Source of the DNA: Cyanidiococcus yangmingshanensis
Taxonomy: Eukaryota > Rhodophyta > Bangiophyceae > Cyanidiales > Cyanidiaceae
Direction of reading: 5' to 3'
Assembly: GCA_013995675.1 (NCBI GenBank)
Contig: VWRR01000001.1
Location: 372,001-436,000 of the forward strand
DNA: 64,000 nucleotides
The notes under the pieces are model-generated. The model was not told where the DNA came from, ran no database searches, and worked only from the letters and a program-made list of their open reading frames with translations. Both the position numbers and the translations under genes were made by a program. Of this stretch, positions 49,605-60,095 are shown piece by piece; the first letter of the stretch is position 1; each line of letters starts with the position of its first letter.

Positions 49605-50374
49605 CGTGACAATATATTGGCTCTAACTAGGACGATCGTGCTCCTTTCAACCCCGACTGACAGGAGGCTAAACGCTGGAAAGGCACAACTATGCACCTCA
49701 GTCAGAGCTCGCAAGCACGCAAATTAAGATACTCCAAACAGTTCAGCTTTGATGAAAACCGCTACTTTTGGTGGCAATGGTGAGTGGCGCTTCCGTAGAC
49801 TATACCAGTTTGCTTGCGCGGCCTGTCCAGCTCCGTTCAGCTTTAGCCACGCAATGAGAGCGTTGAACCGGGCTCTTGGCTATCAATAACTGTTCAATTG
49901 GCAAAGAACCTTATTCAGTTATCTTTCTTGATGGCGGAAGCACTCGTTCTAAGTTGTTCGTGAACACATTTCGTTCTGTTGTGGCGCTCCAGCATACCAA
50001 AGCGCAATGGAATCGCAAGAAAGGTTGCGGTTTCGTGCGACGGCGGCGCCGACCAATCGGCAACGGAACCACAACATGGCCAATTCTGTGCTCCTCCTCT
50101 AGGACGGTGTTATCTATTGGTTGGTCGCGGCCTAGTCATGACATTTCACCTCGCATTCAAACATAAAAAGCGCAGGTGAAAGTGGAAAACATTCTCAAGG
50201 AATCTTCGATTGATAAACTGAACGCTGAGGGAGCTTTCAGTTGGAACTGGAAAGGGATCGAAACGAACTTAGAATTCTCCTGTGCTCTGCCATACAGACC
50301 GTCTGCGGCAAAGGTTAAAGAGACGGCCACCTGACGTCGATCGTCAATAAGAGTGAAACCAAAAATTGATAGAA
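49605..50374. promoter_or_regulatory. Divergent intergenic region, kinase / DUG locus
   Basis: About 0.8 kb between divergent genes, expected to carry both promoters. No gene, repeat or known element was recognised. Confidence 0.4.
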
Positions 50375-53300
50375 ATGTGCCGGATGGTTGCATATTTTGG
50401 CCCCCCCATTCGTGCTGCTGATGTGGTGACGAGGCCGTCCCGTTCGATTATTCGACAGTCTTATGACGCCCGTGAGCGCTTGTGCGCGGCTGGGGAGTAT
50501 GTACCAGCCTCTCTGAACGGAGATGGCTATGGGATCGGCTGGTACAGTGCTGACGGTGTCCCCTGCGTTTACAAGTCCATACGCCCAGCGTGGAACGACG
50601 CCAACCTGCATCATTTGGCAGAGAAAGGTATTCGTTCACATCTATTGTTCGCACATGTGCGAGCCGCAACGGCCGGTACATCGGTGACCGAGGAGTCATG
50701 TCATCCTTTTGCATATGGACGCTACCTGTTTCAACATAATGGTGCCATAGCTGGGTGGCGCAATGGACGAATCCGACGAGCCCTTTTGGATCAATTAAGT
50801 GATGAGCTTTACGAGTACGCTGTTCGTAACGGCGCCAGTGACAGCATCGTTGCATTTGCTCTGTTTCTGAATCAAATGAAACGTGGTACTGATGTGCAGT
50901 ATAGTGCAGCAGCTTTGCAGTGTATGCTTCTACGCACGATTGCTCTGATTTTGGAAACCACCAAAGCGTGTCTCGCGATGGTCGAATCCGAAGCTTCTAG
51001 TGCTGCGGCGTCAGGTTCGAGCAGCACGCCTCAAGACGACGTCTTCTTGCTGAATTTCGTCGTAACCGATGGCGAAACGCTGTTAGCCACCAAGTACGCG
51101 CATGGATTGCGGAATCCAGAGGCTCCAGCAGCGAGCCTCTATTTTGGTGCCGCCTCTGCATATGAACCCGTGGCAAGCGACTCGTCCACAACTGCCGGAG
51201 ATTATGCGTTTGCGTACACAGCGGCGACCCGCAGTGGAGTGGTTATTGTGGCGAGCGAACCTCTCACCTCGAACCCATGTGACTGGGTCTCGCTGCCGCG
51301 CAATTCGATCCTCGTGGTAACTGCAAATCAACATCTATTGATGGAACGGCTTCCAGAGAATTTCTCGCGATTGTCAAGAGCGGTGGCAGATTGGAATGAC
51401 AATCATGATTGGACTGATGAAAACAGCAGCATCATGATGGCACTAAGAACACTTTCTTCACAAGACCAGAGCGATTTCTTGATGGAGGCTAAACAGAAAA
51501 GCGGCAGTGCTCTTTTCGAGTCTAGTGAAACCATTATTCGTTCAAGGAGGCTAGAAAACTCATCTCGAATGGTTGGGCATGGGCTAGGAAACTCGCTCAC
51601 GGAATCAAACCAATGCAATGAACTGATTCGACTGGGAGAGCCGGATGAGATCATTCATACTGGCCAGTCGCAAGTGATCTGCATGACTGATCTGCAAACA
51701 GGGACGGAGACTGGACTGAGCATGCCGGAACGCGGGGACGCTTCCGAGAGGAACCAGCATCGCAGTATGAGTGCCGCTTCAGGGGCAGCCGCCCGAGGAA
51801 AAACACTACTCATTTGCGGGAATGGAGACGGGTCTATGTCTGCTTGGGATAGGATTTCCGGTTCCCTGTGGATTTCGTGCCCTATTTCTGTCGAAGGCCG
51901 TGGTATCCTTGGTCTAATTCAGTGGAAACCGAACGACAGATCAAGTTTGAGGAATTCGGATGGTGAATGCGATCTCGGTATCCTCACAGTAAGTTCTGCC
52001 GCCGACAACTCACTCCGTTTGCATCAGTGGACCGAAATTGGCCCCAAGCTGATCGCAGAGTTTTTCTGCGGAACTGAAACTGGGCACCCTCTGTGCCTCG
52101 CTGCTGACCAAGGTTTTATTTATATTGGATTTCAGGACTGCTCAGTCCGGCGCCTCGATATCAGCAAGCTCGCCTCTGAGCGGATCATGTTGACTAGTGC
52201 AGCAGCAATTCAGGACTTTCAGAAGTATGAATTGCTCCGCTCGGAGCTTCTGATTCGTATGGGTAACCAGTCAAGAGATGAAGATCAGCGATCAGACGGA
52301 GAACTCGACAGGGAAATTAAGATAGCCCGGCAGCACTCTGGGCCTATCCATTGCTTAGCAGTTCACTCGCGGACGCACTCACTTTTCTCGGGTTCTGGAG
52401 ACGGGACGATTGGTGTCTGGAATACTCGCGATAATACCAGAGAGACAGTGCTGCGCGGTCACCGTGGTGCTGTGCTCGCTCTCCAGATTGATGAAAAGGC
52501 CGATCTGCTTTTCTCTGGCTCCAGAGATCGTCACATTCGCGTTTGGGACATCAGTCTCAACACAAACTATGTCTGTCGTAGAGCGCTCATGAGTTGGGAG
52601 TACCATCGGAATGATATATGTGCGCTGGAGCTGTCTGAGCTCTTTTTTTTCTCTGGATCAATCGACGGAGTCATCATTGTTTGGAATCGGACGGATTTAG
52701 TGCCGCTGGCGGAGCTACGTTTTGCAGACGAAGCACCGCTCTCTCTATTAAGAGTGGGCCGCATTTCTTCAGCAAGCAGTCGAACGGATTCCCGTCGCAC
52801 TCGATAGTATGCTCTACGCGGCCAGCACTAGTGGTCGCGTCTACGGTTGGCATGTAGGCTCTTCGAGCAGCCTTTTTCAGAACGTCTACGGAAATGGACC
52901 GGATGTTTTAGAGGAAATGATGAACAATTCATCCAATGAGGAGCCGGTGTCCATCGAAATGAATCGTGCGGGTTCATCGAAAGAGATCATGCAAAACCCC
53001 TACTTGCTCCCGCTTCGCTCGCCACGACTGAAGCTTGGTGACTTTGAGCCATCAAGTGTTGCTGCTTTTGAAAGAGCACTACGCACTGCGATTCGTTTCC
53101 GTTCTATCTCAGCTGACGCGAATCATTCTAACTATAGAGATGAGTCGTTCCGATGCGCTAGATGGTTTTCTCATTTGCTGGAATCGCTCGGAGCGGATGT
53201 GCGAATGGTTCAGTCAATTGATGGTAAGAACCCTCTCGTTCTAGCGCGCTTCGCGGATGTTCTTGTTCGGACCAGAACTCAGAGCTCTTCGGCGCACACT

Positions 53301-54846
53301 CCTCAGGGGATCACGTTTCCTTTGAATGGGCACAACGAGACATGCCATCGCCAGAACATTGTTTTCTACGGTCATTACGATGTCGTTCCCGCTTTCCGAG
53401 ACGAAGGTTGGCTTTACGAGCCCTTCGACTTGCACGTCGTTGATGGCTACTTTTACGGGAGAGGAGCAACGGACAACAAAGGGCCTATTCTCTCCATGAT
53501 ATTTGCTGTTGCAGACTTGCTACAACAGCGACTACAATCCACTACTAGCGGCGTTCAGCATTCGACGTCAGAAATCATCTCCAAATCGGATACCGATCAG
53601 TACGCCATGACGAATGATCTGGAAGGAACCGGTCGCCCAAAGTTCGAGCCTGATTCCGGCAGCCCCGTATTCGATCCACTAGTCCTATCTACTGATGTCG
53701 TTCTTGTGCTCGATGGTGAAGGAGAGGCGGCAAGTGCGGGCTTTCACGAGGCAATCACAACCGTCAAAGAATGGATTGCAGGGAACGACACTGCACGGCA
53801 ATCGCAGGATGCGTCGAAATCGGAGCGAGAAAGAACCTCATCGAGTCGCACGAACCCGGCAGAGACAGTCTGCATTCTTCATGCTAACAGTCTGTGGGTC
53901 GATGATATGCGCCCTTGCATCACTTATGGCATGCGTGGGCAAGTTGTGCTCTCTGTCCAAGTCACTGGCCCAGCTCGTAATTTGCACTCGGGCTTTGACG
54001 GCGGGGCTATCGTCGAACCAGCTGTAGACTTGTTGGCAATTCTGGCGACACTCACGGATTCCAAAGGTACACCTGTCGTGCCAGGATTTTTCGATGAGGT
54101 ACGAGAGCTCATTCCTCGGGAACGTGATTGGTATGCGGCGATTGGTTTTGACAAATCGATTTACATGAAGCAACTGGGCGTACCGCGCTTGGCCACGGAC
54201 TCTGAGACTGACTTGCTACATAAGCGGTGGAGTCAACCGTGTCTTTCTGTCACGGATCTGAGCACCAGTGTCGACTGCAATGCAGAGTCGGAAATCATCG
54301 GAGAAGAACGGCTTTGGGCGTATCAGTGCTGTTTCCTCACTGATTCCGCGATACGCGCAAGCAACGATCGCAATTCGGACGGTTCCAAACCAACATCCTG
54401 ACAATCTACGGGCAGCAATCGAGCACCATTTGCATTATGAGTTTCAAAAACGGCGCTCGCCGAATCAGTTGCGGATTACCTGTACCAAACAAGGGGACTG
54501 GTGGCTCGGCGATATTGACGGCGAGCGCTTTCCTGTACGGCCCGATCAAGCTCAATTCGAAAATGTCAGAGTACGACAGAAGGTTTTCGCTGTCGCTGAG
54601 CAAGCGATCGAACGGGTGTGGGGAGTGCGTCCGCTATACGTTCGCGAAGGCGGCAGCATGCCTCTGACTGCATGGCTGGAGGAAGTCCTCGAAGCGCCCG
54701 CAATTCATTTACCTTTGGGCCAGGCGAGCGACGCGCCGCATTTGCCGAATGAGAGGATTCGAGCTCTGAATCTGTTGAATGGGAGACGAGTACTTGCAGA
54801 GATAATCAGAATGCTCGCGGAGCGCGACCAACGATTTTTAACATGA
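50375..54846 (+). CDS. DUG2/DUG3: DUG3-DUG2 fusion: glutamine amidotransferase, WD40 and M20 peptidase, in three frames
   Basis: In yeast, Dug3 and Dug2 form the complex that cleaves glutathione outside the gamma-glutamyl cycle. Here both occur in one locus. Segment 1 (50375-52807) starts Met-Cys, leaving the catalytic Cys of class II amidotransferases at the N terminus, with DGYGIGWY, HVRAAT and FQHNGA. WD40 repeats follow (SGSGDGTIGVW, SGSRDRHIRVWD, SGSIDGVIIVW). Segment 2 (open to 54401) continues the WD40 domain with LYAASTSGRVYGW and then the M20 peptidase: GHYDVV near 53370, GRGATDNKGP near 53460, and HSGFDGG. Segment 3 (to 54846) completes M20 with TIAIRTVPNQHP. The frame moves by +1 between 52750 and 52808 and again near 54315. 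Conserved sequence runs right across both, giving about 1490 residues if joined. Sequence error, recent decay or splicing are all possible. Confidence 0.8.
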
Positions 54847-56301
54847 AAGAAGAGAACCAAGATACGGCAAGCAGTTCACTTGTTTGATAGAGCTATTTTC
54901 CAGAGGCATGTACGGCTGGATCCTCGAAAAATGCCCATTCTAATAGCGGACGTTCTGAACTAGGGTATCTAGTCCCCTGAATAAAGCTGCTTTGACAGGA
55001 TTCAGGAACAGTCCCTAGTTTAGCGCTTCATCGATGAAGCCTTCCTCTCGCTCTTTTATTTGCCAATCTACCTGAGGCAATGCATGACTTTATTTGATTT
55101 GACGGCAAACGGCCTCGGCCCAGCGTTACTTAATGTACGTATGGCGGCCATAATCAGCAAAATGGCTTATCAAGAGAACCAGCTGGGGCCAGGGACTATC
55201 CGCTCCCATGGGTAAAGTGACAGCGGCGACGATCGCTCATTCCGCTCCGTTAAAATTTGCTCCCACGTTTCGTCGGTTCCGAAGAGGGTAGAGCAGATTT
55301 TCATGCGGCTTGAGCCTGGCTACATCATATGGTCTGGTATGATAGGTCCAGTGAGGACCGCCATTGTAGAACTGATTCGAGTTGACCGCTCAAAAAGATT
55401 GCCTCTATAGACTAAAACCGCTCGCTATTCCAGTCCGCATGTACAGCGCTCGCGATAGAAGCACAGACTGCTCACTCGCGACACCCTTTAGAGTTTCTCA
55501 AGATGAATCTCGCTTGTTTCATGACAAAAATTAGGGTCCCTTGGGGTTCAGAACATGAGAAAGTCAGTTTTCCTTCAAATCAGAGCTATCTCTGCTCCAA
55601 TTCCGTGCGAAAACTCAGCATGCTTTGAGAATCCGATATGGAGATACAGCTAAGGGTGTCTCCATGCAGACGATGAGTTTCGCAAATCAGCTTGAAATCC
55701 ATTACCTGTTTCAACAGTGGTACGAACGACCGCTAACATAACGGAACGGGATCAAGCTCAGCTAGAAGCGATCAGTCAGAAGTCTGCACGCGCTCCACGA
55801 ACTGTTGCGGATAACTTTTCCTGAAGTGAAACTACCGAAAAGAGAAACGTGGGAGCAAGATCACAATCATTTGTACTCAACACAGCGTGGAAACTTTTAG
55901 CGACCCAACCGGTGTATCCCACAAGAGGCAGCGAGAACCTAGAAGCAGCGCACCAGCCGTTTTCTATCTATCCATCTCTCTGTGAACAGAGCCCGATTCT
56001 TATCGCCGTCTAAGCTGAGCGATGCAGGCGAAAAAGTTGCTTCCGAACTGTGCCTCATTTGGCTGGCTCGAAACCTGAAAAGCAGAGGTTTCGACCCAAT
56101 AAATGGGCATGCAAATCGTGACCATTACCGTGGAAGCTTTCCAAAATCTGATACCCGTCTAGCTGGCGGGAACGAAATAATCGAATCGTTGCGGTCTCCG
56201 TTCGAGTGCTAACAGTTGCAGAGAGGCGGTTCGCATATTTTGTAGGAAATAGGCTCGATTGACTTGATTAGGTCACAAAAATCCTTCCGAACACTGAAAG
56301 G
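54847..56301. other. Intergenic region with a distant inverted repeat
   Basis: About 1.5 kb with no supportable gene. A perfect 15-base inverted repeat (TTGCTCCCACGTTTC at 55257-55271 and its complement at 55844-55858) brackets about 570 bases. No target-site duplication was seen, so a small transposon is not supported. The ORC4 promoter should be at the right end. Confidence 0.45.
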
Positions 56302-57921
56302 ATGTCGAGAAAACGTCGAAGATCGGTTGTCGTTCGGAAAAAAACAGATGAAGGAACACCAACGGGAGTCTCAGCTGGCGACGCGTCGCCTGAATGTTTC
56401 GAGGCACCCACTTTGCGGCAGCTTACAGGCTCAGTTTTGGAGACGAACTTGTGTTTCACTCCTGGGTTAGAGATGGTCTGTCAAGAGCTAGTGAACTTTT
56501 TGGTTGCAGCCCTCGGGGAAGATGTCACACAGCGGCGTCGCGCACCCAAGTCAGTCCTAGTCTCTGGGCCAGCAGGCTGCGGAAAGTCGAGCGTCGTCTG
56601 GACTGCCCTCGCGCGTTATCGAAGACTACAGCTTGGAGTCCGTCCTGTAGTTTTGTACCTCGCTGGTGACCTTTTTGCCGATGATGACCTGAACGCATAC
56701 CGGAGCTTAGCGGCTCAGCTTCACAGGGAGTCGGTCCGATCGATTGAAATGCCTTGGTCAGACTCTACATTGATGAGCCAGTTGGCAGGATCTGGTGGTT
56801 TTAAGGAAGCTGAAGTGGCTAGAAATGCGCTGCCGTATGATACAGCTTCATGTATTGAGCAGATTGTTGATAATCTGCAAGCGTTGCTCCGAATCGCCTG
56901 CGATAGAGCAACCACGCCGATCGAGCCGGCGGCTGGTGCTGGAATCTCCGGTATAGTTCTGGTCATTGATGATTTTGATCGTTTTGCCCGACGAACGCAA
57001 CATATTCGACAACAGCTACTTTATAGTTTATTCAACATGTTAGTTTGTGATGATGCTGCACCGTTCGTAATCGTAGGCATCACTCGACGGTTTGATGCAG
57101 TAGATTTGTTGGAAAAACGAGTTCGTTCCCGTTTTTCTCAAGTCGTGCTCTATGCTCCACCGCCGGAAAGTGCAAAAGAGTTGCAAACGCATCTAATCGC
57201 TCGTCTCGATGCACACCAGACAAGCTCAGCACTGTCGCGAACGAAAAACTTGGTGCCGTATGTCGACATGCTCCAACATGCTCTTTCAGATGATGCCGCT
57301 GTGGCCCGGCAAATTTCCGAGCTTTTCCACCACTGTCGGATGATGCGACCTTACTTATGTGCGTTGACGCACACGCTGGCAATATTGAGCCGTGAGGAAA
57401 CTTGTGATCATGCAAAAGCTTCAGCAGTTTTACTCGGAACACTGCCACTTTACGTACTTCGCCGTGACATTCGGCAGCGCCTTTCCAGCCTGACCTCCAC
57501 AGAGCTCGCCCTCCTGGTCGCACACAGTCGAGTGGCTCATAGGAAGGAACAGCAGTCAGCATCGTTTCTTGAGGTTTACGATGAATACTCGCTTTTTGTT
57601 AAGAGCAGTGCCGGCATCGCCAGGCAGAGCCAGGCGGACTCGGGCTTCCTGGCTGCTCGCAGGCCTTTGACTGCTATCGATGACGGCAGTCTAAGTGCTC
57701 GAAGTTGTGCCCTTTCAACATCTGTTGCACTTCGAATATTTGAGCGCTTGATGGAAGCCGAATTGCTTGCTGTTGCGGAGAATCCGAGCAACGTGTCTTC
57801 TATGAAGGAGCGCATTCCTTTCGTCCAGCTCTTCCCCAATGATGTGCTTAGAGAGGTTGTCTTGAAGCATCCTGATGCCAGCACGAGCCTTCAAAGATGG
57901 TGCAAGTCTTGGCTAGAATGA
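56302..57921 (+). CDS. ORC4: Origin recognition complex subunit 4
   Basis: AAA+ subunit of the complex that marks replication origins and loads the MCM helicase. The 539 residues begin with a basic nuclear-type tail (RKRRRS). The Walker A motif GPAGCGKSS is at about residues 89-97 and the Walker B motif LVIDDFDRF near 219-227. ORC4-typical LLYSLFNML, GITRRFDAVDLLEKRVRSRFSQ follows, then the winged-helix region with a conserved end (ALLVAHSR, FPNDVLREVV). Length is close to yeast Orc4 (529). Single exon. Confidence 0.93.
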   Translation: MSRKRRRSVVVRKKTDEGTPTGVSAGDASPECFEAPTLRQLTGSVLETNLCFTPGLEMVCQELVNFLVAALGEDVTQRRRAPKSVLVSGPAGCGKSSVVWTALARYRRLQLGVRPVVLYLAGDLFADDDLNAYRSLAAQLHRESVRSIEMPWSDSTLMSQLAGSGGFKEAEVARNALPYDTASCIEQIVDNLQALLRIACDRATTPIEPAAGAGISGIVLVIDDFDRFARRTQHIRQQLLYSLFNMLVCDDAAPFVIVGITRRFDAVDLLEKRVRSRFSQVVLYAPPPESAKELQTHLIARLDAHQTSSALSRTKNLVPYVDMLQHALSDDAAVARQISELFHHCRMMRPYLCALTHTLAILSREETCDHAKASAVLLGTLPLYVLRRDIRQRLSSLTSTELALLVAHSRVAHRKEQQSASFLEVYDEYSLFVKSSAGIARQSQADSGFLAARRPLTAIDDGSLSARSCALSTSVALRIFERLMEAELLAVAENPSNVSSMKERIPFVQLFPNDVLREVVLKHPDASTSLQRWCKSWLE

Positions 57922-58160
57922 TGGGAGCGATTGTTGTGGGGCGTTTTCGCTGGAAATGTTGGTATATAGCGATACCCCCAATTGCGATGACTTTCGCGAA
58001 AGGGTTGTATCAGATGCCCAGTCGTACCACAGCAGAGGGGTCGCGTGTGCATTGCGGGTTTCCGATCTGTTCCGCCGTATTTTGACGAACAATTGTAGAT
58101 TAGGACCACGTTGCCAAACGATGACTCAAAGAATGAACCAGATTGTCTGTTTCCGAAGAC

Positions 58161-59243
58161 TTACTGCATGTTGCGTTGTTTTGCACGACCGCGTTTGCTT
58201 GGTATGGGAACTCGAGCCTGCTCACGCTTCAGTCCGTTTCCAGCTCTCGGAGCTCCAGCATTCCCTTCATGTTCAGCAACATGCAACTTGCTCATCATGT
58301 ACTCTTGTTGCGCGACAGCGGTGACGCGCCCGCCTCGGTCAGGCATCTCGCCAATGCGGAAATGCTTGATGGAGGATACCGAAGCGACAGACCGCGAGCG
58401 ATGGCCCCCCGAATATGCTGAATAATCGCGAGCAGCTGAAACATCGTACAGATCAAAATATGGCTGGACTTTGGAACGAAACCCCTGCATTGTGAGATCG
58501 CACCAGTTTGCAAATAAGCGCGTCAGCTTTGCTGTACGAAAAACGTCGAGCGTTAACTCGAATCGCTCTTGCAGCAGGGTTCGACGAACCGCAAATTCAG
58601 TGAATAGTTCATCAAATAGGGCTCGCAACTCCCTAGAGTGTTCTGAAAGTAATTTTTGTTCAGATGCACTTAATGAAAACACGAATGGAACTGTAAATAA
58701 TGAGGCGTTAATCTGTTTCAGTTTTCGGACACGTTGCACGGCCTCACGAAGCAGGACACCTTGGTGCGTTTTGAACAGCGACTCGTCAGAAGCGTGCGCA
58801 TGTTCCTGCAGAAATGGCGGCAAAGTATGTGGTGATGGCAGCCCTAAAGCATAGAAAAACCGTCTTGTTGATTGATGCTGCTCCATTATACTTTGAACCT
58901 CTTGAGACTGTGCACTATCAACCCCAGTTGCAGACCCTGATTTGTCTTCCTGTGCCTCTTTGCAACGGCGTCGATTAATCAGAAAGAGGCTTCTTGCAAG
59001 AGTGAGCAAAATGTCAAATAAAACATTGGCAGGCACGGTTTCCAAGTTTCTCTGAAGCGAAAGCTGCGCAAGGATGCGCGCTCGCTGCAGTGTTGTCACC
59101 CAAGATGACGTCGGGGTAACCGAGGGCCAGTGCTCTTCCGCACTTGCTGTCGCACTGAATAACGTGGGTAACCATTGTGAGCTCGTCAACGCCCACAGCA
59201 AAGACTCCAGTTCGGCTCTTTTCTCGAAGCTTCCGTCCATCAT
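58161..59243 (-). CDS. FAM98-family protein
   Basis: In animals, FAM98 proteins belong to the tRNA ligase (RTCB, DDX1) complex and RNA-binding assemblies. The 360-residue product has a helical N-terminal part and a middle region with FFYALGLPSP. A coiled region follows with AVRRTLLQERFELTLDVF, corresponding to the family's EVRRKLL-RLDVT-QSF. A C-terminal FRIGEMPDRGGRV matches the diagnostic MPDRGGR of FAM98, before a basic Gly/Arg tail. The Met pair at 59243/59240 is the likely start; the frame is open further upstream without ATG. It converges on ORC4 with a 239-base gap. The MPDRGGR motif makes the assignment fairly safe; the function in an alga is inferred. Confidence 0.72.
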   Translation of the reverse strand: MMDGSFEKRAELESLLWALTSSQWLPTLFSATASAEEHWPSVTPTSSWVTTLQRARILAQLSLQRNLETVPANVLFDILLTLARSLFLINRRRCKEAQEDKSGSATGVDSAQSQEVQSIMEQHQSTRRFFYALGLPSPHTLPPFLQEHAHASDESLFKTHQGVLLREAVQRVRKLKQINASLFTVPFVFSLSASEQKLLSEHSRELRALFDELFTEFAVRRTLLQERFELTLDVFRTAKLTRLFANWCDLTMQGFRSKVQPYFDLYDVSAARDYSAYSGGHRSRSVASVSSIKHFRIGEMPDRGGRVTAVAQQEYMMSKLHVAEHEGNAGAPRAGNGLKREQARVPIPSKRGRAKQRNMQ

Positions 59244-60095
59244 ATAGTGCTGGGAAACCGAGGCGGAATCAAACTGGATTTCAGTAAGAGTCGTAAACCG
59301 GTGTCGTAGAAACAAACTGTACTCGTATCCACGGGCATTCGCGGTGCCAGCGAGGGCGCTGGTTTGATCCGTCAACCTCAGGGAAACACTGATGTGCGCA
59401 GCTTTCAGTCTAATCTCTCGCTTATGACCGATGTCTTGGGACAGTTCTGTGCCGCGTCATTTCTTGAAGCATGCTTCTTGCGTGATATGCGAGTACTGGA
59501 GTTTACAATCTTGGACTATACATTATGTTTGTGGATCAAACGCGAGATGTTTACGAGAACTTTGAAATTTTCTTCCGTCTAGATATGCAGGTAGCGGTTC
59601 ATGATTACGACAGCTCGTTTGGGACTCGAGGAGCCGTAAGAGCCTCTGGACTGCGGCCCCAAATATCCCGCAATAGTAGTGAGAAAAAGTGGCGCTCCAA
59701 GATGGCGCTCCCCTTGGAATCAAATGTGAGGCACATACTGAGGATCATATTGGTTCTACCTACCGAGAAGAGCACTCATCGGTAGGGCGATAGGAGACGC
59801 GACCCGATGATGGGAGCGCTTACCTCGCACTTACATCGAGCTGTTTGTCACAAAGTGATCGGCATCGAGTGAAAAACAAGAAATCATCGAGCCATCTGTG
59901 AAGTCTCGAGAAGGCGTCAGTGTTTTTTGGAGAAGCATATCGGCTTGTGAAGACACAATCAAACACAGAGCTGGACGATGAATCCAGAGGAGAAACTTGA
60001 TGGTAAATCTTTCCGAAAATCAAACTCCCGTCGCTACACGTAGAACCTTGCTTCCATGCCCGGTCCGATTTTTCAGAAAATATGAGTTGCCTTAT
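59244..60095. other. Intergenic region, nothing recognised
   Basis: About 0.85 kb lying 5' of the FAM98 gene and 3' of the aldo/keto reductase gene. It has only short overlapping frames. The FAM98 promoter should be here. No repeat or RNA gene was recognised. Confidence 0.45.

Noticed and set aside
55257-55858. Small transposon (MITE) bounded by 15-base inverted repeats
   Set aside because: No target-site duplication at the borders and no second copy in the window.
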